This document shows positions 36,315-46,079 of a stretch of DNA of 64,000 nucleotides, piece by piece. The stretch is from Kappaphycus alvarezii (taxonomy: Eukaryota; Rhodophyta; Florideophyceae; Gigartinales; Solieriaceae). The DNA lies in NCBI GenBank assembly GCA_002205965.3, contig NADL03000699.1:930001-994000 (forward strand). The letters run 5' to 3'. The stretch's first letter is position 1; the number at the start of each line of letters is the position of its first letter. The position numbers and the translations under genes are program-made. The notes beneath the pieces were generated by a model, which saw only the letters and a list, made by a program, of their open reading frames with translations, was not told where the DNA came from and searched no databases.

Positions 36315-36617
36315 ATGCCCGCTTTCAGAGCCACACTCATCCTCGCCGCTTTATTCCTCGCATGCTCGTCTGCACCTGTTGCGAAACAAGCCGCGGTGCG
36401 CTGGTCTGACGACTCGGGCTCACAGTCTGTTGCGTATCCTGAGGTTGCATCCCGTCAAGGGGTGGATGGCGTTATCAATGACGCTTCTGATACTGTCGAT
36501 GAGATCTCCACAGCTACTGGCCTTTCGAGAGGGGCTATTATTGGGATTGCCGCCGGTGTGGCGGGACTTGTCGTGTTCCTTATTATCCTTTTGTGCTGCT
36601 GTTGCTGTTGTAAGTAG
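36315..36617 (+). CDS. Small one-pass membrane protein with poly-Cys tail (paralogue 2)
   Basis: Intact 100-residue frame. Signal peptide MPAFRATLILAALFLACSSA, short hydrophilic part (VAKQAAVRWSDDSGSQS), then VDGVINDASDTVDEIS, TGLSRGAIIGIAAGVAG, a hydrophobic helix and terminal CCCCCCK. From V-D-x-(I/V) onwards it aligns residue by residue with the tail of 34710-34999: V-D, a D-A pair, T-G-L-S-x-G, I-I-x-I-A-A, G-L-V-x-F, I-I-L and six Cys. Codon choice for the Cys run is mixed (tgc and tgt), so it is not merely a simple-sequence artefact. Function unknown. Confidence 0.75.
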   Translation: MPAFRATLILAALFLACSSAPVAKQAAVRWSDDSGSQSVAYPEVASRQGVDGVINDASDTVDEISTATGLSRGAIIGIAAGVAGLVVFLIILLCCCCCCK

Positions 36618-38113
36618 TTTAGGGGGGTGGAACAAGTCGTTGGCTTTGAAGGTTGAGTGTTGTTGGTGGGGTGCAAAGATGTTTTGATAGTGGTTTAGTA
36701 AAAAGAAACTCGGGTCACCGGTCGAGACGACCTGACGATGTACGAGGTAACTGTGCATTTTTTTTTGAAAAGGCAGGGTTTGTCTTGTCGGGCCCTCAGC
36801 CCTGCAGTTAGAGTAGCATTTTCCCGAGCGACTGGACTCTTGTTCAGGCGGAGATTCAGTATGTTTTCAGGACCACCTCCGGGCAGAATCAGGTTGAAGG
36901 TTGTGCACGTGATTGCCGCCGACATGTACTTTCAGATAATGTACAGTACTCTGATAAAGATTGGAGCTCTGCGTCAAACTTACGTTTGCACTCCCTTATA
37001 ATTGGCTTGCTTCAAAACACTTGGGCACATAAACCTCTTTCGGTACTGCAGGTTTAGCGGAGAAGAATCACGTTCCGAGCGCACAGTTGAGCTTGATTTG
37101 ATTCATCACATTTTTGAGCAGACGTAACCTTTGACTTTTTGAAGAAAGATTCACGGAATAATGTAGAAACAATACTGTGGGTACCAGCACCCATTCGAGA
37201 CTCATTTTACCGTACGTGTTGATATGTTTGGGTTGACGTTGCACTGGTTGCAGATTGACAGTTGACAGTTGACAGTTCCATGTGATGCGCGCCACTCTCT
37301 CCACCTTGCTTGATACTGTAAACGCTACCTCCATTATTGTCCGCAAATTCCGGACAGAAAGGTAACGACCCCTGCCTCACAAGTAAGCATCTCGCGACTG
37401 AGACACTGCCAACCAGCTCACAAACCCAAGTACTCGCCTGCCTCGACTCCAATCACGTCAAGCCAGCCGTTCTGCACCACATCTTCCGCGACAGTCGCCG
37501 CACGCCTCTACCCAAAACAATGAGGCAGGAGAGCTTTTTGGCAGCGCTCCGGTGGCAAGGCAATACAGTCATCTCCCACGGCACTACTGCTGAGTCAGCC
37601 TACGCAGAAAGTAGCGGAAGAAGGTTGGCGTAGCTATGAGAACTGAGGGGCCAAGCCATTTTAAACTTGGCAACCAGAGGGCCACGCAGTTTGTAGCACA
37701 ACCTTATTGTCGGCATTTGCTGCCACATTGAGCGAAAATCGTTGTTCCTTTTCAGACGTCGATCAACCAGTATAATATGTACAGCAAACGCTGTCTCATG
37801 GGTAGATCGACGTCTGTCGTCGGGGTGTGGTTGCAGGGTCCAACAAGTTGTGTGCAATGTGGCAATGAGGTTGAGAAATTGGGGGTTGAGTGTAGGAAAC
37901 GAGTAAGAGAAGTGTACTTTAAAGTAGTTATTATTGTTCGGTCTGTCGATTCACACCGACCTATGTCACACAACAGGCTTCATGCGCCCTCAGTTACCGA
38001 CAGTGATGATGATACATTCGCGGTCAACGTGATGCAAAACGAGCCGTCGAATCAACGATGCGGGCAACAACCACGACAGTTGAAAGTATCAACGGAGCGT
38101 CAAAGGCTGGTAC
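36618..38113. other. Intergenic, no gene recognised
   Basis: Contains GTAC palindromes at about 36926-36950 (gtact, gtacagtact). Short open frames on both strands show no domain. Confidence 0.3.
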
Positions 38114-39001
38114 CTAATACGAACTTGGACGGTTGGGCTCTCCCTTTTTCAACTGCGGATAATGAGTCTCTCTAACAGCCCTAGCCCACGCGAGCAGATC
38201 TGGGAATCCGTCTGCAAACTCGTCATCTCTGTACAGGTAAGCATTGGTTGTTTGTTTGGAAGGGTCAAAATACAAGCTTTCGACAATGACGATATCGGCG
38301 TAGGTCAAGCCGCCGCCACAGAGATAGCGCAAATGGCTACCTTGATGGCGGGCCAAAGCTGCACGGATATCATGCAAGACGGCTCGCGCGAGATTTCGAG
38401 TGGCGTATGCGGATTGTCGACGATACTTGCGGGCGAAGAGCCAGAGTGCGATTTGCATGACTGGTTTGGTGAAGAATTTGTTGCGCAGGGGAGGGGGGGC
38501 GAAGAGGTTTGCGGCGGTGAGAGGGTCTTTTTGGAGGGATTGGAGGAGTCGTGCGCGCATAAAGGAGTTGAGAAGGGCTGCCTTTTGGTTGAAGGAGGAG
38601 ATGGTGGGGAGATGGGTTGGGGGGAAGAGGGTTGGGAGAGAGGGGCGGCGATTGGAGTCGATGTATTGGGCGATTTGGAACGAGTCGGTGAGGTAGGTGG
38701 GTTTCGGGGTTGTGGGGAGACGTAGGATGGGGGCGGAGATGGTTTTGGTGGAGAAGGGGAGCTTGAAGAGGAAGGTGAGTGGGGAGAGGAGGGGAATGAA
38801 GGGGAGGGTGGTGAGAGTGCGATGGGAGAGATGTAGGACGATGGAGAGGGGGGTGGAGAATGGGGAAGAGCGCATGGACCAGAGGGTGCCGAGGGTGTGG
38901 GGGGAGGGGAGGGAGGATTCAAGTGGTTTGCGGACGGGAGCATGGAGGGTGTTGGAGTTGTTGGAGTCTTGGGAGGAGGAAAGGGGGGTGGAAGTGCGCA
39001 T
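38114..39001 (-). CDS. Glutathione S-transferase-like protein
   Basis: Intact 295-residue frame; start chosen at ATG 39001 (MRTSTPLSSS), as the frame further upstream to 39130 has no ATG. N-terminal half is thioredoxin-fold-like: LWSMRSSPFSTPLSIVL where the catalytic Ser/Cys usually lies, then YLTDSFQIAQYID (about residues 125-137), the D-S pair that holds the gamma-glutamyl group in GSTs. C-terminal helical domain ends with YLCGGGLTYADIVIVESLYF and FPDLLAWARAV, typical of the GST C-domain. GSTs conjugate or reduce substrates with glutathione in the cytosol; substrate here unknown. Divergent from the lipase gene, with GTAC palindromes in the shared upstream region. Confidence 0.7.
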   Translation of the reverse strand: MRTSTPLSSSQDSNNSNTLHAPVRKPLESSLPSPHTLGTLWSMRSSPFSTPLSIVLHLSHRTLTTLPFIPLLSPLTFLFKLPFSTKTISAPILRLPTTPKPTYLTDSFQIAQYIDSNRRPSLPTLFPPTHLPTISSFNQKAALLNSFMRARLLQSLQKDPLTAANLFAPPPLRNKFFTKPVMQIALWLFARKYRRQSAYATRNLARAVLHDIRAALARHQGSHLRYLCGGGLTYADIVIVESLYFDPSKQTTNAYLYRDDEFADGFPDLLAWARAVRETHYPQLKKGEPNRPSSY

Positions 39002-39172
39002 GGCGAGAGGTGGCTGGCGGTGGTGTGAGGGAAGGGGAGAAGCGACGGGATGAAAGTAGGGGGGGTTGCGGGAGAAGGGGAGGCAGTAGGAGCAAGGGAA
39101 TGTCGATGCCTCCTCGTCCACTTTCTGCAAAAGCCTTGCAAATGGTCCAGTATCAAATGCACTTCATACTGC

Positions 39173-39511
39173 CCTGTACAGTACACAGTACAGTATAGTA
39201 AACAGTACAGTAGAGTAAATGCGGTACGAGGCAAGTGGCACTGCCCCAAACTCTAGCCGCACAATTGCCGTACAACACACTCTCACCCTCATACTCTTCT
39301 GTACCCGCCATAATTCACCCCACCTATACCCACCATGCTTGCTTACAGTAACAACCTCCCCCCGTCCCCTGTACTGTAATTGCCTTCCCTTTACTGGACG
39401 AGCACAAATCGCACGTTTCGCCGTACCGTACTGTACTGTACAGTACTGTACATGCATCATGCATATACAGTACTCCATTCTACTTTCTGTAAACCAGGTA
39501 CTGTACGAGCA
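39173..39511. promoter_or_regulatory. GTAC palindrome clusters in divergent promoter
   Basis: Between the GST-like (minus, 39001) and lipase (plus, 39594) starts. Dense units at 39173-39228 (tgtacagtacacagtacag, tagtaaacagtacagtag) and 39421-39450 (ccgtaccgtactgtactgta, cagtactgtac), plus isolated tacagtact and ggtactgtac up to about 39508. The spacing around two divergent starts supports a bidirectional promoter; the protein that binds is unknown. Confidence 0.4.
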
Positions 39512-39593
39512 CGCCACTACCACCCCGCCCTACCCTTTCCACCCGCGCCCCATCGCCCCATCGCCCTCTCCACAAACTACCCCAATCACCCCA

Positions 39594-41278
39594 ATGGACA
39601 CCTCATCCCCAACCGACACATCGCCCAACGAATCATCGCCTCTCGTCTTCATCAACAGCCCCGCCCCCACCCCTCCCGCACACGTCACAATCGACCTCCA
39701 CCCCCCCGACGCTACCGCTCAGCCCCCGCCCCGTTTCACACTATTCTCCATCCTTTTGCTACCGGGCCGTCTCGCAGTCGGTGCCATCTCCTATCTCGCA
39801 GGTACTACCATTTCCAAACGGGCTGGACTGTCATGTGCACCCACCGTGTTTACAGGATGTGTCTCCGTGCTTGTGGGCAGATTGTCGTGTCGGTTGCCAT
39901 TGGTCGGTCGAGGAAGCGGCGGGAGAATTCGAATCAGGTGCGCGATGGGGGGGTAGAGGCGACGGATCAGATGGCTTGGTTGGATGCGATTCAGGCTGTG
40001 GGGAAGATTGTGGATACTTTTTCGGATGGCTTGCGTGGACCGGCTGCCGTCAAGCATCTGTTTTTGGATACTAGTTTGGTCCGCTTGTTGCATGTTAGTT
40101 TGGCAGAGGCGGGGGTTGAAGCTGCGGAGCGTCGCGTTGCCAGTCCGGAGGATGCTTTGGTTCGAGGAAGGTATTATTTGGATTATGCCCTTTCCACGTA
40201 CGGCTTTGTCTTGCTCAAGTTGCTTGGTGTCATGGATCCGAGTTATAATGCACTGGTGGAGGGCACAAGGGGTGTCGATGTTGCCCGCTACATGCTCAGG
40301 TTGAGGAAGGACCACATTGTTGTCAGCTGTTTGGATGGCGAGGGTATCAAGGTTCCGCGTCACTTTGTGGCTGTAGATGAGCAAATGAAATCCGTCGTTG
40401 TTGCCATTCGCGGTACCAACTCCATTAGTGACATCATTACCGATTTGCTCTGCGATAACCTTCCGTTTTGCGGTGGCGTCGCCCACGGCGGCATGAAAGA
40501 GGCTGCCGACGCCTTGTTCGCTGCGTTACTTCCCACCCTCAGGACCCTATTGCACCAGCGTCCGTCGTATTCTATCGTCCTCACGGGGCATAGTTTGGGA
40601 GCCGGCGTCGCTATCCTGCTTACAAAGGTCTTGCTCATCAATGGCTTCACCGATGTCAAGTGCTATGCCATTGCCCCATGCCCTGTCTTCGGGCCGTTAC
40701 ACGCTGTTGACGCCGACTGGAGTGACGCCCTTGAATGCTTTGTCCACGGTGACGATTTGGTATCCAAGTTGTGTCTCGCCTCGGCGAGGAGTCTTGTCTT
40801 GGAACTGGAGCGCATAGACGCCTTGAATCTATCCCCCGCCCGGAAGAAGGAGATGATTCGCACAAACGACATGACAGAGCTGGATCGCATGTTGCAACGT
40901 GCCCAGCGCTCGCTCAAAGATCCGCGTCAAAAGCACGTCGAGCAACTGTACATTCCGAGCCATTCTGGCGTGCATTGGTTGATCCCGGAGAAGCGAGACG
41001 GCCCCGCCGCGAGTACCAAGATTAAAAAGGCCGCTGTGGAGATTGATCACGAACATCTCGGTTCCGCGTACATGCCAACTCGCGCGTACAACAGCTACGT
41101 CGTGCGCCCGCGCATGTTTGAGCGACTTTTGATTACACCGAGTTGTGTGAATGCGCATTTTCCAAGCGGGTATACAGCGGCATTTGCGTCCCTGGATTTG
41201 CCGCCTCAGGAGAGACGGCTGCCCACGCCGGCAAAGCCAAACTTTCAGCAGATGTGGTATGCGAGTGAACTGGGTTAG
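39594..41278 (+). CDS. Class-3 lipase (DAG-lipase-like alpha/beta hydrolase), one frameshift
   Basis: Hydrolyses acyl esters of glycerolipids; the shape is closest to sn1-type diacylglycerol lipases. Start ATG 39594 (MDTSSPTDTSPNESS), a mildly hydrophobic segment (FSILLLPGRLAVGAISYLAG), then at G-run 39875-39877 one base seems lost and the frame continues to 41278. Lipase-3 core: RHFVAVDEQMKSVVVAIRGT, HGGMKEAADALF, the nucleophile elbow LTGHSLGAGVAILL (Ser at about residue 330), AIAPCPVFGP, and CFVHGDDLVSKL, whose Asp is the likely second triad member; the His is probably in SHSGVHWL. About 561 residues. No full transmembrane bundle as in animal DAGL. Confidence 0.82.
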
Positions 41279-41567
41279 CGGTTCAGAGGCGTCTCGGAAA
41301 CATATTATCGGAAGCCAGTAGAGCAGAGCATTTATTTAGAGAAACTAACTTGAGACTCTATAGAGATCATACGTACCTAGGGTACATACAACCAATTTAC
41401 TACCTTATTGGCATGAACGGCGTTGAAAGCACCTGCGCTGATGGGTGAAGCAACGTTAATGTCGGCTAATCATAACGACCGTACACTACGCGAAGAGTTT
41501 GACATGGCACGGCCTTTGGGGCCGGAAGAAGCCATCGAGAGTGTGGGAGCAGATGAATGCACTGTGG

Positions 41568-42803
41568 CTATCCAATGTGGAAGGTTATAATGCCATCATC
41601 AACAAGCTCGGACGGCCCATCCGAATCCGGTGGTGCGCTGAGCTTTGCAGCCTTCTCCTCCATGCTCCTCGTTCGCCTAAGCAAGAACATGGGGTCCTGA
41701 TCTGACCTGCCCCACGGGGCCTTTTTATAGAAGCCTGTGGCCAGGTTGACATCGTCCTCGCTGCCGAGAAAGACCGGCACACGGTCATGAATAGACTTTG
41801 GCGTGATATCGATAATGTGCTGAGCGCCAGTACTGGCTTGACCACCAGCCTGTGTGACAAGGTAGGCCATGGGCCCGGCCTCGTACAAGAGCTTGAGGCG
41901 GCCGCTGGGGAAGCCGCGAGTGTGCGGGGGATACATAAAGATTCCGCCTTTCAGAAAGGTTCGGTGGATATCGGCAACCATGCTTCCAACATAACGACAC
42001 GAGCGTATACGACCATCAATGGTGCGTTCAGCCTTTAAACACTTGAGCATTTCTTGAGTCTCAAGATCATACTCGCTGGTGTAGCCCTCGTTGATAGAAT
42101 AATAGACGCCAGTGAACGGAATGGTGACATTCTTCTTTGTGAGAATAAACTCATTCAAACTAGGGTCGAGCATAAACTGCTGAACACCATGACCGACAGA
42201 AAACATCATAGTAGTGCAACTACCATACAAGGCGTAACCTGCTGCAACCAAGTTGCGTGCCGGCTGCATAACATCCGGCAAACCCGGAGTGGAGCCCGTC
42301 AACTGGCGAAAGACTCCAAAAATAGCGCCCATATTCTGAGCCGGGGGATCCGACAATCCAGTCAAAGGATCAAAGACGACGGCATACTTGCCCTGCATAT
42401 CATCCTGAACAATAACCGGATCCGGTAATTCCTCGCTGACCAAGACGCAACTACGTTGTGAATACAACAAGGCGTTAATCCAAACCTCATTTGCTTGTGC
42501 ATTCAACTCTGCACAAAGCGCACGTGCATGATCTGCGGGCGGAGCGGGGGGCACTGTGACGCGGGTGCCGGGGATTCCGGCAGAGCGGACTAGACTGCCG
42601 ACTGTCTTGACGGCAAGGGTTATGGATTGGAGAAGGGTGTTGAGATCTTGGATGCCGTCTTTGGCGACAAAGGAGTGGGTGGAGGGAGTGGAGTGTTGAA
42701 CATTGTCTTCAAGGGCGTTGCAACGTTCACGGGATACGGAGAGGAGGTACTGAGTGAGGGTGGTGCCCTCTAATGCCGGCTCTGAGTCGCTGCCGATGGC
42801 CAT
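41568..42803 (-). CDS. Fructose-1,6-bisphosphatase paralogue with altered metal loop
   Basis: Intact 411-residue frame; start ATG 42803 (MAIGSDSEPALEG) has a good ccatccactATGG context, another ATG lies at 42887. Family marks: TLTQYLLSVSRE, SCVLVSEELPDP (Glu pair kept), YGSCTTMMFSVGHGVQQFML, FTGVYYSINEG, RYVGSMVADIHRTFLKGGIFMYP, KLLYEAGPMAYLVTQAGGQA and IHDRVPVFLGSEDDV. But the metal-binding loop, DPLDGSSN in active enzymes, reads DPLTGLSD: the second Asp is Thr and the Ser-Ser-Asn part is changed. Catalysis of fructose-1,6-bisphosphate to fructose-6-phosphate is therefore doubtful. No plastid redox insertion or transit peptide is evident, and there is an unusual 45-residue polar tail. Converges with the lipase gene. 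Confidence 0.85.
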   Translation of the reverse strand: MAIGSDSEPALEGTTLTQYLLSVSRERCNALEDNVQHSTPSTHSFVAKDGIQDLNTLLQSITLAVKTVGSLVRSAGIPGTRVTVPPAPPADHARALCAELNAQANEVWINALLYSQRSCVLVSEELPDPVIVQDDMQGKYAVVFDPLTGLSDPPAQNMGAIFGVFRQLTGSTPGLPDVMQPARNLVAAGYALYGSCTTMMFSVGHGVQQFMLDPSLNEFILTKKNVTIPFTGVYYSINEGYTSEYDLETQEMLKCLKAERTIDGRIRSCRYVGSMVADIHRTFLKGGIFMYPPHTRGFPSGRLKLLYEAGPMAYLVTQAGGQASTGAQHIIDITPKSIHDRVPVFLGSEDDVNLATGFYKKAPWGRSDQDPMFLLRRTRSMEEKAAKLSAPPDSDGPSELVDDGIITFHIG

Positions 42804-43536
42804 AGTGGATGGTAGCGGGTTTGGATGATGTGGGTTGAGAGAGTGTGTGTGTGATTTGGGGTGGGAGCGGTTCGACTGGGGAAGCATACTTTTTGTACGC
42901 TTGTGTAACTCTATAGTGATGAGGGGTGGAGGGACGATTTTTTTTCTGAGACTGAGAAAGACCAGAGGGAGAGGTGGTAGGCTTTGAGAAATTAGGGATA
43001 AAATACAATTAGTAAATGGGCATGTTCCGTTGCCTGTTTCCACTCTTGTGCACAACGGCAAATCAACCAATTACGGCGCTTAAAAGCGCCAATAACGAGT
43101 GCACTGTGCATTCTGCTCACATCTCCACCAATCTCCTCGCCCCAACCTATTCTTCTGGTAAACCTGTTACACGTGTGCCGTGACTACCTCTGTAAATCCC
43201 AAAGCAGCCAACCATTCTACAGTACTGTACTGTACTATAGCTCGTTGTAAACCAGTACCCAACTCGTACAGCAAGGCCTTACACTCTCCTACTGTATTGT
43301 ACTGTACTCTACTGTACTGTGTACTGTATAGTCCAGTTGTACAGGCAGCGCATTGGCTGTACGCTTACCAATCCAAACCTAGTCTGCTACTCCTCCCCAA
43401 CCTCCCTCCCAACGCCGTCACACAGCCTTTTCTCCCAATCCAACCATCGCCAAGTACTCTGCCCATCCCCCAGACCCGTTCTTCCCGCCCTCAAACCTAC
43501 GCACCGCTTCCTCTACCACCTCCCCCACCACCTCCC
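42804..43536. other. Spacer after FBPase-like gene start
   Basis: Holds the upstream region of the FBPase-like gene and the GTAC cluster. A minus-strand frame at 43618-43418 may be a further frameshifted tail of the DDHD gene. Confidence 0.3.
43218..43345. promoter_or_regulatory. GTAC palindrome cluster upstream of FBPase-like gene
   Basis: Units ctacagtactgtactgtact (43218-43237), tactgtattgtactgtactc (from 43290), then tactgtactgtgtactgta and gttgtacag to 43345; about 415 bases upstream of ATG 42803. Confidence 0.35.
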
Positions 43537-45061
43537 TCACCACATTCTCCACCTTTTCGTCCCCACCACCGCTTCCGTCGCCCCCCTCCACCCAAACCCC
43601 ATTTTCCTCCCCCTCCACTCCCCGACTTCACTCTTCACCATTCGACACACCATAAACAACATAGCATCCCGATTTCCCCAATACTCTGTATGCGCCCTCA
43701 ATGCGCTCCAACTCGTCGACACATCCTCCATCGTAGAGCTCGCCTGCAGTCCAAAATCCAACCTCCTTCCCCCTCGCTTCCCATTACCGTATCCTGCCCT
43801 TCGTCCCTCTCCCGGCACCTCCTCCTCCCCTTCCTCCTTCCTCTTGCCCCCCCCGCTCCACAAACCCCCCAACCATTGTGTCGTCGTCTCCCTCATTCCC
43901 ATATTAAACCAGCATGGTACCGTCACCGGCATCTCCCTCACAACCCGCGGTCAACCACCGGTTCCAGTCTCGTCGCAATCGGATCATGATACTTGAACAC
44001 ATTGAACACCCGGAAAGGCATGTCTAGTATCTCCGCCCCCATTCCAATCGTCGGGTCCAACATCATCAATGTCCCCAACGGATTCCCCAAGCAGAACAAA
44101 TTCGCCGCCTCAAACTCCAGTCTCATCCCCTCCGCCTCCAGCAATGTCTGATCATCCACCACCCGCCGACACATCAAGTCATAACACAACGCCGCTCCCA
44201 ACGAATGCCCCAACACGCTGATTTTCCCCTCAAAGTCCGGACGTCGTTCCCGAAACATCCTCACCTGCCCATTCAGCTGTTGTGTTACGGCCCGTAAAAT
44301 ATGCCGTCGATACCGCGCATGCGTATAATACACATAGTCCACAATTCGATGTACCATGAATTCACGCAATGGATTCGGGTCTGTGGGATGCGGAGGCACG
44401 GGTACTACAGCTTGTAGCTTCTCATGAATATCCAGTGAGGTGAGTGCGGCACGCCAATGAATAAACAGAAACTCGATGCGAAAGTTGAGGTCGGGGTAAA
44501 CACGCGACATGACCTCCGTGTATGACTCATGCAACTGGCGGATATTGGAGGAAAGTTGGGTTTCTGATACCCCGATTCCATGCACCACACACAGCAAATG
44601 ATCCACCGGGAGGTGCGAACCGACCAGGGTGTGCGGAGAGGCGAATGGCAGCAGATGCGGCAGAGAGGGTGAGGATGAGGGTGAAGGTGAGGGTGAGGGG
44701 GGAGTCGGGAAGGGCTGTGGGGCGGGATTTTGTTGCGGGCGCGCTGGAAAAGGGATATCCATCTTTGCCATTGGATATCGGTGGTGGCACGAAGGATGTG
44801 GAGCTTGTTGGATGAGTCGAGGATTTCGAGTTCGCGGCGACGTTTGAGGGTGTTAAATGGGGTGAGTTTGTGACGGAAGAGGGATATGGTGCCTGCGAGA
44901 AGACCGCGGTGAGGAGTGGGGGTGAGTTCAAAGAAGAGAAGTTGGGAATCTTTGAGGGAAAAGTGGTAGGTGTACCATCCGGAGAGGTTGGAGCGTTTGT
45001 CGAGAAGTCCGGCGGCGTCGGGTTTGGTGAGATGAAGGAGGGATGTGGGGGGATTAGACAT
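43537..45061 (-). CDS. PH-domain plus DDHD phospholipase (PA-PLA1-like), frameshifted
   Basis: Start ATG 45061 (MSNPPTSLLHL). Residues about 27-110 form a PH domain (GWYTYHFSLKDSQLLFFELT ... WQRWISLFQRAR), which would bind phosphoinositides or membranes. After a Pro/Ser-rich linker, where the frame changes near 44740, the DDHD phospholipase begins: HLLCVVHGIG, EFLFIHWR, YVYYTHARYRRHI, the nucleophile elbow VLGHSLGAALCYDLM, LFCLGNPLGTL, FNVFKYHDPIATRLEPVV. A second lost base at 43944-43946 leads into the C-terminal DDHD part (RRLDFGLQ, ALRAHTEYWGNRDAMLF). About 507 residues to the stop at 43537; one more shift could extend it to 43418. Family members cleave phosphatidic acid or related lipids at cytosolic membrane faces. 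Confidence 0.78.
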
Positions 45062-46079
45062 TCGGATGAGTTGTTAGGGTGGCGGGGTGTGGAGGTTTGA
45101 ATGACCATTATTGTTAGAAGGGGATGAGGTTGAGTGGTAAGGGAGAGACGTGGGGGGATGAGGTGGGGGGAATAGTTTAAGGAAAGATGCGGTGATAGAT
45201 TGTACAGATACAGTAGAATTTGAGAATGATGACTGACATTTGAGAAATGCAGGCTGGCGTGTGGTTTATGCTGAATAAATGTAAGGCTTTTCCGCAGCCG
45301 TTGGGAGGCGTTTGAAAGTAATTAAAAGGAGACAAAATCATGCAGTTGCCATTTGCTCAAGATGGGTGGCAGACACGTTTGTACAAGGAAAGCCTATCAT
45401 TGGATGATTATCTTTCGGCATGACAAAGATCTCATTTTCAGAAAGTACAGTACACAGTACTGTGTAGTACACTCTATACTCACAATTAATATTTTTTATT
45501 TATTTCAAAGAAAGTTTTTCTTCATTTCTTAGAATCAACGCCATCATAAGATCACCCCTTTGCCCCAACCACCACATCCCAACATGTCGCCCAAATGGAC
45601 CGATGACTCGGGCCTACCACCCTGTCACTGCCAAAGCCTCTAGCCATTGGCATTTGGGTCATCTCAGCCGTTTTGTCCTGCAAAGCTGCCCTCTTCAACA
45701 ACGGCTGTGCCTCACCAACTGCTCCAGTGCCATCACTGCCCTTCTTGCCCGATTGCCATTTCATGGCTTTTTCAACTATGACCCGTACTGCGCTCCCTCT
45801 GATACGGCCCTATATCGCAACTGCCCCGCCTGAAACTCATACCCTGTTTAAACAAAATACCCTACGCTCAATCGCCCCACAATTTTCATTGCCCCACTCA
45901 GTCAAGCCCCGCTCAATCCAACCTCAACATTCATCCCTACCACCCTACATTTATCGGAGGTAGCCCGGCATTCATTCTGTTACTCCTCCTGACATAAAAA
46001 AAGCACCACCAAAACGCAACTCCCTGCTTTAAACTCCGCCGACCAGCTCTCCCCCTACCCATCAACAACATCAATCACA
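45062..46079. other. Divergent spacer between DDHD and secreted-protein genes
   Basis: GTAC cluster at 45445-45471 (agtacagtacacagtactg and tgtagtac), about 390 bases upstream of the DDHD start. From 45585 an ATG frame begins MSPKWTDDSGLPPCHCQSL and stops; a neighbouring frame (to 45833) is Cys-rich, so a small broken gene is possible but not supported by any family. Confidence 0.35.

Noticed and set aside
38305..39249. 314-codon Pro/Ser-rich minus-strand frame
   Set aside because: Shifted frame of the GST-like gene and its upstream region; no domain.
39791..40486. 231-codon minus-strand frame
   Set aside because: Antisense of the lipase core, which has clear catalytic motifs.
43180..43996. 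Two long Pro-rich plus-strand frames (up to 269 codons)
   Set aside because: Low-complexity shadow of the DDHD gene on the other strand.
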